64,000 nt of DNA from Calonectria ilicicola (lineage: Eukaryota; Ascomycota; Sordariomycetes; Hypocreales; Nectriaceae), in NCBI GenBank assembly GCA_020809705.1, contig CP085830.1, forward strand, positions 2,666,001-2,730,000, written 5' to 3'. Shown piece by piece: positions 12,364-23,831 of this stretch. The position numbers and the translations under genes were made by a program. Within the stretch, counting starts at the first letter, position 1. Every line of letters starts with the position of its first letter. The notes beneath the pieces were generated by a model, which was not told where the DNA came from, did not search any database, and saw nothing but the letters and a program-made list of their open reading frames with translations.

Positions 12364-15294
12364 GCGGATCTTCTTAATGATGACATGATGATCACGATTG
12401 GTCTGAATACCCCTTAGCGGGATTCGCTGGTTTTACAGGAAAGTACACAAGAATATCCGGGATTAATTGGCCAATGGCTACTCCGGCACCTGAAGGACAA
12501 AACAGAACAGCGGCGGCGGCGGCAATCAGCATGATTTTTTTGATTTTTTGGATTCTCTTTTTTTTGCGCGTCATTACCTTGGGTTTGGCAGTGTGTGTCT
12601 CTGTTGTGCTTTTCAACAGATTGAAAATTAAAAAAGACAGGGAGATGTCAAAAGGAGTCTGAAAAGGAACGCTCGGCTATTGGCCAGCGATAACGGAGGA
12701 GTTGTTTCTCAGTACGAAAGTGTGTTTTTACTTTCGCGGTCGGTTGTCTGAATATCTTTTTTCTCGTTTTTGAGCATGGGTGTTATCCCATTGGGGTGGC
12801 ATTGGCCCTGTTGCGGACATTGATACCAATCATTGCTTTCCCGCCTTTTCTTCTTTTTTTCCTTGTTTTGCTTCGCAACTTTTCCTTTCGGCTTTCATGT
12901 ACAAAAGTGGAGGCTATTCGTGCTTTTTTGTCTTTAATCATTTGCTCTTGGGTTGGAGCGTTTGTCTGCGTCTTTTTCTTTCTCTTTTTTCTTTTGCTTT
13001 TCCCTGCGGATGCAAGGGAGAAATGGAATGGGTGGCTTGGTCTGTGGTCCGATCAGTGGGCTTGTCCATCGGCTAGTTGGTCTGGACTTTGCACTCGGGA
13101 AAAGCGGTCCTAACCGCGGTGGCTGGTCTGTTTTTTTCTGCCTTGGTTTTTTGGTTTTTTTTTTCCTTTCCTTTGTCAATGGTGTTTTTACAGTGTGCTC
13201 AATGGGACGAGGGGGGTTGCATAGCATCACGAGGTTATTAGACCTCTCGGCAGCATTGCATTGGAGTTTCTAGACTCAATGGGGATGGAGCATTGGATTG
13301 GGTGGCATGGAATTGTGGCTGGACGAGGGCATCGTGACCTTCAACACACCGGACTTCTAGGCGTAGTTTCTAAGTAGACGGTTTTGAATTCAACCAGCAC
13401 TAGTTTTTGGAAAAAAAAAGCGACGGCATCCCAGCTTTGGCCAACTTGTGACTTGCATCATCCCAGTAACAATTGCGGACTCTGGGTCTGCTATGTGGAG
13501 TTCCCTCCAACCAGGCGCCTCCACATATGGCAGCATTTATCTTTTTGCTTGGAAAAAGGGCGCTTAAAAAAGCGTTGGCAAGCCCTAAGAAACTAAGTAT
13601 ATGTGGCCACGCGCACCGCACCGGTGAGACTCGAATGAGAAGGTGGTTGAAAATGGATTGGCTCATGACTGAAGGCAAGTACACGACGGAAAGGCTGGAT
13701 GAGAAATGCCGCACCAGGCTTTTGGGGAAATGGTGCGCGCATGTCATGCAGCCCCGCTGTGAGAGAGAACAATTACTTGGGCTGGTCAATCAGCGTCAGT
13801 CACATGGGCTGGGTTCTGGAAGACTGATGGGCTGGGCCGTTACATTTCACCTTTCTTCTGCCCCTCCCCCTCTTGGCCGTTTGCGTCGGAATCAGGGACC
13901 GATCCCGGGAGGTTCGACAAGGACTCTGTGGCCCAGAACGGATAGACCTCGCGGGACAGGTCTGGACACGGAGAGTCTCCCCCGTGTCACGTTTGATTTC
14001 CCTCACCCTCCCCTTCTACAGCAAGTTTATTGTTGGGCCAAGAGCACATGTGGTTGGGCATCAATCCATCTATTGCAACACAAACAGTAATAATAACACT
14101 GAATGAGCGGTTGAGCGGTAAAGTCCTAGAAGGATGGGCAATGAGGACCAGAGGGAGGTTGGGGTGGTTCACAAGGAAGATCCGTGACGCAAGAGTGTGT
14201 TGGACTCGCCCGAAGCAGTAAGCTGGTACATCTGCAACCAGGCGCTGTAGTGCAACGTAAAAAGACAGGTTTCTGCACCTCCAGCGCCAAAACCAGCCAG
14301 AGTGCGCTTGTTTGGCGTTGAAACGGTGAGCGAACAGTCCCATTGGGAGCGGTAAAAAAAAACATGCAACTACATCCTCCCGCCTCTGGTGATGTGGCCG
14401 GGAGGCCTTTCGCGTAGAGATTCACCGCTTAGATCCTAGTTAGCGAAGAATGCCTGGGTGATGGATCTGGGATCGTCTTTGTGCAGCGAATGCGACAGGT
14501 AAGGTGACCTCAGAGTTACAATGACAGGCATACATCTGTCTCATCCCATCTGCAGCAGGCGAAGCATCGCATGCTCACCGCCCGTTGGAGTGCTACGGTA
14601 AGGTACCGCCACTGTACAGAGATGTCTCTGACGGGGATGCGATCCGTTTGGGCAGTGGCCATGCGTTCCTCTAAAGATGATCCCGGTGCTGGGGATACCA
14701 ACGCAAGCCATCTAACTGCGGGTTGTGCTAGAGGCGGGCTGCCTCCACAGCATCTGCAAGATGGGTTCTGCCGTGGGTGATCGACCCTTTGGGCCAGAAC
14801 CATGGACTAGTCGGGAGCCTACCATCCCACGGACTGGCCCCCCCTATTACGTGACGGAGGAAACAAGGTAACGGCTGGCTCTACACGGATATGGTAATTT
14901 GCATGGCTAGACCGAGAGAGAATTGTTCTCGACGGCCGTTTCATCTCAATAGCGGGGCCAGGTTGAAAGAGACGACAAAGGAGACAAGAACTTCATGATT
15001 GTAGGCGGGCAAAGGAGGGGAAACCGCGAGAATGGGCTGTTTTGGCCCTGTGAATGCTGCTGTGCGACACACTGAAGCGGCCCTGTGACCGAGGCATGCC
15101 CAACCGAACTGGGTTGGCCACGGATGATTATCTTCAATCTCTCTATTTCCGCACTGCCCAACAGTCTTATGCAAGGGAAAATTGAGAACTGGTCTGCTGC
15201 AACCGAATCTTCATGAGAAAGAGACGCCGACGAGTGACCGATCCTAGTGGTGACACGACCGCAAAAACCAAGGCTAGGAACCCGGGCCAAGGAC
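12364..15294. other. Convergent intergenic region between the Azf1-like gene and URM1
   Basis: The first few hundred bases after the stop are T-rich and probably hold the 3' UTR of the regulator, followed by several poly-T and TTTTC tracts to about 13180. Remaining open frames (for example 13473-14090 on the plus strand, which starts at TTG) show no recognisable protein. The last part should include the 3' UTR of URM1, which is transcribed towards it. I see no further gene. Confidence 0.5.
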
Positions 15295-16439
15295 CTAGCC
15301 TCCGTGCAAAGTTGAGACAAACAGGATGCTGTCACCGCTCTGGACCTCGTAGGCCTCCTCCCCTTCAAGCTCCCAGTCGGCGTCGTTGATCAAAACCAGG
15401 ATACCCGGGCGACTACCGCCACCTCATCAGCCGCAGGCCACATATAGTTTTTAGTACGGGAGGGAGGGAAGGGGAGTGCGCGTGAGAGGGGATGAGGACA
15501 GGTAGAACGGGAAAAAAACAAGGAGGGTGGTACGCTTTGCTGGTCCGACACAAGATCCTGGGGCAAGATGCAGAAGGAGGATGCCGGTACTTGCAGCTGA
15601 GATAGAGGGGAGTGGGAGTGGGGATAGTGAGACCTGGCCATACAAGGCGAGGCCGAAGCAGCCCATGACATGGCCAAAGTGAGGCAAATCAACAAGCCAT
15701 TGCATGGTCAGGCCTTGGTTGCACAGCACGAGGTTGATGGCGGCCGATTGATGAGTGAATGGCGGGGTTGTAGCGTCATAGGAGAGAGGGAGGGAAAGGA
15801 AGAGGAGGGGAGCGGGGAGGGGGGGTGCGAGGAAACAGCCAAGACATACAGGTGGTTGTCAAGAACAAACAGGTCCTTTCGACTATCTTCCATGACATGC
15901 TCGCATAGATAGTCGATGAGATAGGCGATGGTGGCAGGTCGGCCATCCTTGTCAGAGGCGGGAATACTCAAGCCATGCTTGCGTTGATTTGCAAAGAGCA
16001 TCTCCAAGCCGCCACTAAAGTGTCCACATGGTCAGTGAGGGAACGAACATCAGGCTGGCTGGAAAGACAGCCCGTGAAGCAAAAAAGCAAATACTATGTC
16101 TCACCACAGTCTTCCCGCTGGAGAGGTGGGTGGGAAGAAGAAAGCGCGGAAGCTTTGCGCTTGGTCACGGCAAAGGGCATGAACCTCATCAATCGCAGCG
16201 TTGACTTCAGCGCTCAGTCAGGGACAGGCCCTGGAGGAACATGAACCGTACAGCAGAAAGGTCTGCCGTGGCTGCTGTCACAAAATGACAAGACGCCGTG
16301 TCCCAGGTCAGGGGGGGGGGGGGCGTGATGTGAGGCGGCGGCGCGGATGACAGATCACAAACGGAATGAGATGAAGGACTTACGAGAACTCGACCGTAAT
16401 GGACAGAGCCTGGGGGGTGGCGGCAGATTCAGCGGTCAT
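15295..16439 (-). CDS. URM1: Ubiquitin-related modifier Urm1
   Basis: Three minus-strand exons, 16439-16384, 16014-15850 and 15412-15295, join in frame to a 112-residue protein. Family hallmarks are visible: the [13 protein letters not shown] segment after strand one, the [13 protein letters not shown] motif, and the C-terminus STLHGG ending in the Gly-Gly needed for activation. Urm1 is a sulfur carrier: Uba4 converts its C-terminus to a thiocarboxylate, which supplies sulfur for 2-thiolation of wobble uridine in tRNAs for Lys, Gln and Glu, and it can also be conjugated to proteins. Length matches the family (about 100-115). The introns (369 and 437 bases) are unusually long for this genome and together exceed twice the coding length. 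The first contains a 13-base homopolymer. The gene diverges from ELP2, which acts on the same tRNA base. The very short exons make it easy to overlook. Confidence 0.93.
16311..16323. repeat. Homopolymer of 13 G inside URM1 intron 1
   Basis: Thirteen G residues on the plus strand, which is a C13 tract in the transcribed URM1 intron. Such tracts are prone to slippage and to sequencing error; the length here may not be exact. Confidence 0.85.
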
Positions 16440-18589
16440 GGCGGGAAAATGTGCAACGAACGGTCTGGGCGGTTGTTTTGATGATGGATGGTCTGCGCTA
16501 TTGTTGTCGCAAGGCCTGAGTTGTGCTGAGGGTGGACGGGATGCCGCCCAAGTCCGATATCCTGGTCCCTCCCACTTTGGGCTGGACAGTTCTGATGTGT
16601 TCGCGTGTACAACAAGAACACGGGGTGTGCTGGATGTCGCCTAGCGCCGCCAGAGCCTGCGTTTTCTTCTGATCCTGCTCCCCAGCGATGGTGTTTTGGC
16701 GTCGGTGTGAGTTGCTTGTTGTGGTGAGTGCGGTGGGTTTTTTTTCCCTCTGGATGCTTATCCCCGCTTGTCAACGTTGGATTGCGCCGGGCAACGATAC
16801 ACACTCCGCCTGGTCAATGGAAACGGCAACGAGTCTAGAAGTTTGGGTCGGACGATGGGACCCGGCACTGAGGATGAATGGTTTCGGAAGCGCCATTGCC
16901 CAAACGAATATGCGCTGAAGTGACCCATAACGAAACGGAATCTAATCCCGTCACGTGAGCCCACTCGTGAAGACTGACAACTTCTCACCTTTATCTAGAA
17001 ACAGTTTCAGTTGAGGTTTTGAAGGAGATATTCTTGGATCAGGTTTCGGCCGTTGCCATTCACGTTCAAAATCACGATATGACATGTTCCCTCAGCGCTG
17101 ATGCCAATTGCCCCCAGTGAGTGTTGGGCGAGATCCCGTAAGCCTCGTACAACGTACTCACCCCCGCCCACAGATGAGACCCTCCAAGGTCCCTTGAACT
17201 TTGAAAGAGGGTATAATGACACCGCAATGCTGTCATTTTTCCAAGTTTTAAAAGCACATATCCCTATGATGTCTAATAGCGAAAGTAATGCCAGGGATAG
17301 CATCTCATTCTCCCTGGGGTGGCAACAAAATTTCAATCCCTGGTGGGATACTCTGGCACAGCAGATGACTGGCCCAGATCACAGCTAGAATTAATGTTGT
17401 GACAGGGGAGCGATATAACAAAGTTCCCCAGATGGAGGTTGTATTGGGAATTTCCAGTATATTGGGGTGTGAAAGTAGACGATCCCCTGGAGAGCTGATT
17501 GATGCAGGCGAGCTGCTTCACCATGTGTCACTCGGGGCTTTGTCGGCGGCCTGAAGCAGTTCATCGCACTTCAATGTCAGATAAATTTACCGCTGTTCAT
17601 CGGACTTATTGAAATTCGACCGATACATAGTGGTGATGAGAAGTGAGCGACCAGTTCCTCGATCCATCAAATCAATGTAACCCGGGATTGCATCTAGAAG
17701 TTTCCCGCCATGCTTTTTGCCAGGAATAAAGACAGGTCTGGTGCCATCGAGCTGCAAGATGCCTGGAAAATAAAACACACACCAATCTGATTGTCCTGCA
17801 ACGGGATATCCAGTTCGCATGCAACATTCTAAACGAACCTAGTACTAGAACATGTCAATCATGCGAACAAATAAATTAAAAATGTGACGCTGTCCCTCTC
17901 ATACAGACACTCCCAGTTTTTCAACGTTACAGGTGCCGTCACTCTATTTCTTTTTCCAAGACAGCTATATCTGACACGCAGGGTCTGCCGTCCCGCGAAC
18001 CGACATGGCTTTATCGAGAAGTTGGGATATAACATTTCAAGCGGATGCAGTGAGGTGCAACGGCAAGCTATCTCGCACATCTGCGGCCTCTTGGTTCACC
18101 ATTCTTGGACATGCTTGCTTGGCTGTTTCATCTGGAACAGCAGCGACAGGCCATGGGTTAACCTGGTCATGGAGGTATACTTCCCGAGTACGATCCGGAT
18201 TCAAGGCCGATCGGATCGGGATCGTGTTTCGACAGGCGAGCGTCGGGCCTTTGCGAGGGTAATTCCGGACTGCGCGCAGCGCCCCTGCGGCAATGCGTCC
18301 ATGCCTAAGAATATCAAACAGGCGGCATTTGGTTGCGGCAGTGCTAAATGGTCCAAGTCTTGCAGCGTAGCAGCCCAAGTGGAATGTCGTACGTATAGAC
18401 GCACGACAGCGTAGCACGGTTGCCGCGCGCCGCAGGGCACGGAGTTGGCCGATGACATAAGCGCCCGTAGCCCCAGGGCTACCCAGGGTTCCGCACATCT
18501 CAACGTCGAGCCCTTGTAGCCAATCAGCTTCCGAGTTGGGCACAATTTTCAGACTCACATCTACGGCGTGGGCGAACACTTTGGCGAAA
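16440..18589. promoter_or_regulatory. Divergent region between URM1 and ELP2
   Basis: The 2.15 kb separates the start codons of two genes transcribed away from each other and should contain both promoters. It also contains protein-like minus-strand sequence at 17587-17820 (residues such as DGTRPVFIPGKKHGGKLLDA) preceded by a possible acceptor, and a further open stretch at 17007-17336. No complete gene can be assembled around them. The long minus-strand frame at 18037-18834 overlaps ELP2 exon 1 in antisense and is not considered a gene. Confidence 0.45.
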
Positions 18590-21193
18590 ATGGCAGGCTC
18601 GCCCGTTTCAGTCGAGTATCTGTCGACTGGGGCAAATCGCCAGACGGCCGTTGCGGATTGGAGTCGCGGCGGCATTCTGGCTTTCGGCTCCGATATCAAC
18701 CTTGCGCTGTGGCGACCTGCTGTGAGTCTTCCCCCCGCCCTGACATCGGCAAATTGCCCAGACGGTTGGCTAACTGTGTTTTTCTGCTGCAGCTGGATAC
18801 TCCAAAGGGTGTAACTGCTATTCTGAGTGGCCACAAGGAAACCGTCAAGGCTGTATCCTTTCTGCCTGATGCCGACGGCGATGATTCATCCTATATCATC
18901 AGCGGCTCAGATGACAAGACGCTTATCGTCTGGAAGGCATCTCACAACGGCGAGAAATTTGCTGCGACAAAAACTTCCGCGGAGCATACAGGGCCCATCA
19001 ACTGCATTTCTGTCTTGCGGGCACAGTCGGAGTCTCCCAAGTGGATTATTGCAACTGGTGCCGCTGATGCAACTATCAAAATCTGGACCTTTGAAAATGA
19101 CCAACTCCAGCTGGTGCAGTCCCTCAAAACCGCACCCAAATACTTCCCCCTTTGCCTCTCGCTGAGTCACCTAGACAAAGATGGAGATGTCTATGTGCTT
19201 GCTTCTGCTGGAACTCGTGATATAGTCCAAATCTTGACAGCAGAGGCAAAGGCCGACAAGATCCAGTTCGAGGTACAGGCTACTTTGAGCGGCCACGAAG
19301 GCTGGATCAGATCCTTGAGCTTCGCTAAGGAAACAGAAAACCCAGACAGCGATCTGCTTCTGGCATCAGCTAGTCAAGACAAGTACATTCGTATCTGGAG
19401 AGTTCACCAAGGAAAGGAGCTGCCCGCCCTCGCTGCAAGTGGCTCTGATCCTTCGAGCGATGCCTATCTGCCAGGCAAATCACCCTCCAACAAAGCACAC
19501 CGTCTGAATGCTGCCGGAAAAGACTTTTCTGTCACCTTTGAGGCACTCCTCTTGGGTCACGAAGATTGGATCTACACTGCACGCTGGTGTAGACAATCTG
19601 ACGGAAAGCTACAGCTGCTTTCTACCTCAGCGGACAACTCCCTGGCTATTTGGGAAGCGGACCCGAATTCCGGTATCTGGGTGAGCATGGTCCGACTGGG
19701 AGAGATTAGCAGAGAGAAGGGCGCTACCACGGCCACTGGAAGTACTGGTGGCTTCTGGACGGGCCTGTGGTCTCCTGATGGCAAGTCCGTCACCTGTCTT
19801 GGACGCACTGGTAGCTGGAGACGGTGGGAGTACATAGCCTCAGAGGATTCTTGGAGGCCATGCGTCGCCATCACCGGCCACACGAGAGCCGTCACTGGTG
19901 TTTCTTGGGCTAAGAATGGGGATTTCCTCCTTTCAACCAGCTCAGACCAGACCACACGCTTGCACACGCGATGGAGAAAGAGTGATTCTGCCTCTGAGAC
20001 ATGGCATGAAATGTCTCGACCCCAAATTCATGGCTACGATCTGAACTGTATTGATTCATTGGGAGACTCTCAGTTCGTGTCTGGTGCTGATGAAAAGCTC
20101 ATGCGTGTATTTAGCGAGCCTAAAGCAGTTGCGACTATGCTCAACCGACTAGCTGGTATTGGTAGCGAGGCCAGTCTTCAAAATATGCCTGATGCAGCCA
20201 ATATGCCCGTTCTCGGGCTCTCAAACAAAGCCATTGATGCTGTTGACGACGATCAGGAAATTCAACCCGTGGATGACAGAGACCGCGAAGCAATGGACCC
20301 TGCTTCAATAGTGAAGAAGTCACACCTTGAAATTGACCATCCCCCATTCGAGGAGACACTGTCTCGCCATACCCTCTGGCCAGAAACCGAGAAGTTGTAT
20401 GGCCATGGCTATGAAATCTCGTGCCTTGCAACTAGCAACGATGGCAAGCTTGTTGCCAGCGCATGCAAGGCCAGCTCAACCAACCATGCCGTTATCCGTC
20501 TTTTTGAGACAGAGCGCTGGACGGAGCGTCGACCACCCCTTATGGCTCACTCTCTCACGGCCACACGATTGCGCTTCTCCAATGATGACCAATATCTCCT
20601 GAGTGTGGGAAGAGACCGCCAGTGGGCAGTTTTTGAGCGAGCCCCTGAGGACGATGCTGGCTACAAACTACTCCAGGCCAACCCCAAGGGCCACACTCGC
20701 ATGATTCTCGATGCTGCGTGGGCGCCATCTGAGAAGCCTCTGTTTGCAACGGCCGGTAGAGACAAGCAGGTGCGCATCTGGACATCCCAGTCTGGCGACG
20801 ATGGCAAGATCCAATTCACTCAGACGGCATCTATTCCATGTGGTACACCAGTCACTTCCGTTGACTTCCTCTCACAGCCAGTCAACGGGAGATATATCCT
20901 AGCTGTTGGAACAGAGCTTGGGAAGTTAACCCTGTGCCTTGTAAGCAACGATGGTACAGAGGTCATTGAAAAACCCGCATGCGAATCGTAAGTTTCTATG
21001 TTCAATACTCGTTTTCCTTAGTGACTAACACTCTCTTTCCTCTAGATTCTGCTTGCCCAAGGCGGTACTACAAATCGCTTGGAGACCGATGCCTAGAGAG
21101 GGCGCTGATCGAGCATATGAGCTTGCGGTTGCAGGAGAGGATAGCTCTCTTAGAGTGTATGCTTTTAGCCAAGTTTACCTTGAGGGTTCATAG
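18590..21193 (+). CDS. ELP2: Elongator complex subunit 2 (WD40 protein Elp2)
   Basis: Exons 18590-18721, 18793-20987 and 21046-21193 join in frame to 824 residues. The N-terminus carries the family motif STGANRQTAVADW followed by GGILAFGSDINLALW, the first WD blade. Many WD repeats follow, ending in residues such as DDKTLIVWK, DKYIRIWR, DNSLAIWE, SDQTTRLHTRW and DKQVRIWT, consistent with the double beta-propeller of Elp2. The C-terminus (AVAGEDSSLRVY) also fits the family. Elp2 is a scaffold of the six-subunit Elongator complex, which places the cm5/mcm5/ncm5 side chain on wobble uridine of tRNAs; subunits Elp1 to Elp3 form its core. Start choice follows the family N-terminus and the intron at 18722-18792, since the frame alone would start elsewhere. 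Intron two has a clear GACTAAC branch site. URM1, needed for thiolation of the same base, is the upstream divergent neighbour. Confidence 0.95.
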
Positions 21194-23369
21194 TAATTGA
21201 ATATCTTGGCATTATATTAATTCTCCTTCGTTTTCTCCTGCCGTATAGAATCCGGAAATCATCAGGTTAACGCCTGTGGTGTATCAAGCAACACTCGTTA
21301 CATTGGAGAATTGCTGCAATTTGCCTTCAGGCATCTTGAACTTCAACATATGGCAATGGATATGCAGCAAGTACTGTCAGTCCTGGCGGAGCGCATTGGA
21401 GTGGCAGCAGACGCCTGGGGGATATAATCTCCATTCTCCATAAGATACTCGTGTAGCTCGTCTCCAAGTAAATAACTTAGATTTCACGATTTCACAGTAT
21501 TATGTCGATGTTTTGAAAGGTTGCCTGAGGGGAGGATATCTCCAGGAACCGTCCCATGATCGAGATTTGACATGATCGAGCCGAAAGCCCAATGCGTTGT
21601 CATTGCACTCTGATACTAATGTGAGACTTCCACGATTTGAGCAGTAACGCTGTTGAGTTGTAGATATCAGAGTGTTCCACCCTTTCATAGATGTACTTCA
21701 TCTAAGACGGCAGTAGAAGACAATATCACCGGATTACCCAATCCTCGCGAGCTATTTCATCACTAACTGCTGTCCCCAAAGTTGGCTCAGATATAACAAG
21801 GCTATTCAAATTCCCGCATGTCACATGTCGCATGTCAGTTGGCTTGTGTGATCTTTACCTCACCATTGCATCTTAGAAATGCATCTGGAGACCATGATCA
21901 TTGACATCAAATAGAGTATTGTCCATAGCGACATCATTGGAGCCTATGGAAGCTTTTTGGTCACACAAGTCGCTTTTCTAAGCATTCTCTAGACAATGAT
22001 GCAAATATCAGCGAGACTCGTTGAGGCGCAGCCATTGTGACAAATGAGTTAGATTTGATGGACGACTCTGAGGTGGTCAACTCAATCAACGTGGACTTGG
22101 CAGAGGCGAACGACTTGAAGATTATAATTCTTATAGAGGGCGATTCAGTTGATGCCGTCGTACCTGATGTTGAGGACTTAGGGGCAGACATTGATGGTGT
22201 CGTATGGAACTCAACTCTGGAGATGCTGATGAGACCGTCGGAGATGAATGACTGAAGTGAGAAATCGGATACCTGGCCACAGAGAGACGGCCAGGTTGAA
22301 AGTTTTGGTTCCGCTCATAGCTAGAATCAAGAGCCTGGAGTGGAGGTTCGGGCCATATGATATTGACCTCCACCTGTCAAGCTATTCAAAGCACAAGGGA
22401 AAACGGGGGCTTAGGAGATAGTCGGTAAGTTAAATGGCACTGTGGGCTGGTCACATCGTGCTATTGATCTCCTAATGACAGGTTGTGTCTTGGCATGACA
22501 CAAGAAAGGCAGTGAATAAACAATGGTTACAAGTAATCATTATTGATTTTCCTCTTATTTTATTTTCACTTGTTTTCTTTAATTATAAAACTTCTTGGCT
22601 ACATTTCGATAATGTGCCATGTTTTCAGTTGCCCACTTGAGAAGCTCCCAGGTGCATTGCTTGAGATGATAGGCGGTATTGAACTGAAACCCCAAATTGT
22701 CTTCACCGCTTTTCAGCTACTCTTCCATGACTGATCCATTTTTTGTTGGATGGGCGGTGAGTTAAGAGGCCCAAATACCCCCTGGGTGCATGGAGTATTC
22801 AGGATCAACCGGCATTGTGTCGAGCAAGGTACGGATTACGAGAAGCAGGACACTCTTGTATGAGCTGCCTAAACTCACAGGGGGGCTACTCAAGAATCTC
22901 ATCGCTATGCTTGTCAGGCAAGGGGGCATCATGACACCTATGTACAGACTGAAATAGTGCTCCGATATTTGCTATAGAGTGTGGCACACGACCTCTCTTC
23001 GTAGGCGCACATGGCTTGACGGAAATAGTTTCAGATAAGCCCAATCCAAAGGCATCAACACTTTTGCGTAGGTGAACTGGACCAACTGTTTCGCCCGCCA
23101 GATTGCCTGTCACGTAACTGTAGTATATTATCATTAGGCCATTCCATTACCCGGCCAATATATGCATATCCCGTATCCTCAACGCCGTCAGAAAACCACT
23201 CTTCCTCCAAGTCCATCCCAAGGATGAGCACCCTCCCTCATCGCACTCCACCGCCCCCTTAGGTTTATTCGTCTACATTCTAAGCGTCTCAGCCTTTGTT
23301 TCGTTTCGACATCGGCGTGTATCCGGTTCCCGTTTCGTCGAGTCCGGTGGCGTCCGTCACAATGCCACT
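21194..23369. other. Region with coding-like fragments but no complete gene
   Basis: This convergent spacer between ELP2 and the sphingolipid gene is 2.2 kb long. Three open stretches look more protein-like than average: plus strand 21221-21427, ending in a helix-like segment HLELQHMAMDMQQVLSVL; plus strand 22037-22255, an acidic 72-codon frame; and minus strand 22886-23134, 82 codons. The first is preceded by a TATAG that could be a splice acceptor at 21248. No family is recognised and no exon chain could be built. An A/T-rich patch lies near 22530-22600. These may be decayed genes, alternative 3' exons or chance. Confidence 0.35.
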
Positions 23370-23831
23370 TCACAGTTCCTTCAAAACTTCGGCCGCAGAA
23401 TCCGTTGCTGCCCCGGACAGCGCGCTCGCCGACATATCCTGCAGGACCTCGCGTGCGGCCCCGGCAACGTCAATGTGCTCTCCGTTGATGTAGTACCATG
23501 CGCGGCCGAGGAGGAATGAGATGTGGTGCGGGAGGTAGAGACAGGCCGCGATAAAGGTCAGACTGAAGAGGAGGAAAACGATGGAGCCTGTAGGACGAGG
23601 AGAGTGGGTGGTCAGCTTATATCCTGTGGCGAGCTCTGACTTGTTTTGCCCATGTGGGTGTATGGCGAGAGGCCGACGATGCACCTGTTCAGGGGCAACC
23701 GGGTAAAAGACTGGAGGGGACTCACTGAAAAAGAACTTCTCCCATGGCGTAAACATGTAGACACTGAAGGTCACCTCGAGCTGGTACTGCTTGAGGCTCA
23801 ACCACCGGCGAAAGGATCCAAGGACAGACAT
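23370..23831 (-). CDS. Small subunit of serine palmitoyltransferase (ssSPT-like)
   Basis: Exons 23831-23726 and 23587-23370 give 107 residues. The segment YQLEVTFSVYMFTPWEKFFF matches the conserved ssSPT pattern (a YQ/E-rich lead, then MLEPWEK in animals). It is followed by a single membrane helix rich in Phe, Leu and Ile (residues about 36-62) and a short C-terminal tail. Family members bind the Lcb1/Lcb2 heterodimer in the endoplasmic reticulum membrane and stimulate the first step of sphingolipid synthesis, condensation of serine with palmitoyl-CoA. Length fits fungal members. The intron (138 bases) is a multiple of three and lacks in-frame stops, so its retention would give a 153-residue protein with a 46-residue insert at the edge of the membrane helix. 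The gene diverges from the mitochondrial release factor gene. Confidence 0.82.
   Translation of the reverse strand: MSVLGSFRRWLSLKQYQLEVTFSVYMFTPWEKFFFSESPPVFYPVAPEQVHRRPLAIHPHGQNKSELATGYKLTTHSPRPTGSIVFLLFSLTFIAACLYLPHHISFLLGRAWYYINGEHIDVAGAAREVLQDMSASALSGAATDSAAEVLKEL

Noticed and set aside
13473..14090. Plus-strand frame of 205 codons
   Set aside because: Starts at TTG, composition is not protein-like and no domain is recognised.
18037..18834. Minus-strand frame of 265 codons
   Set aside because: Overlaps ELP2 exon 1 and intron 1 in antisense, has no ATG-supported domain and no recognised similarity.
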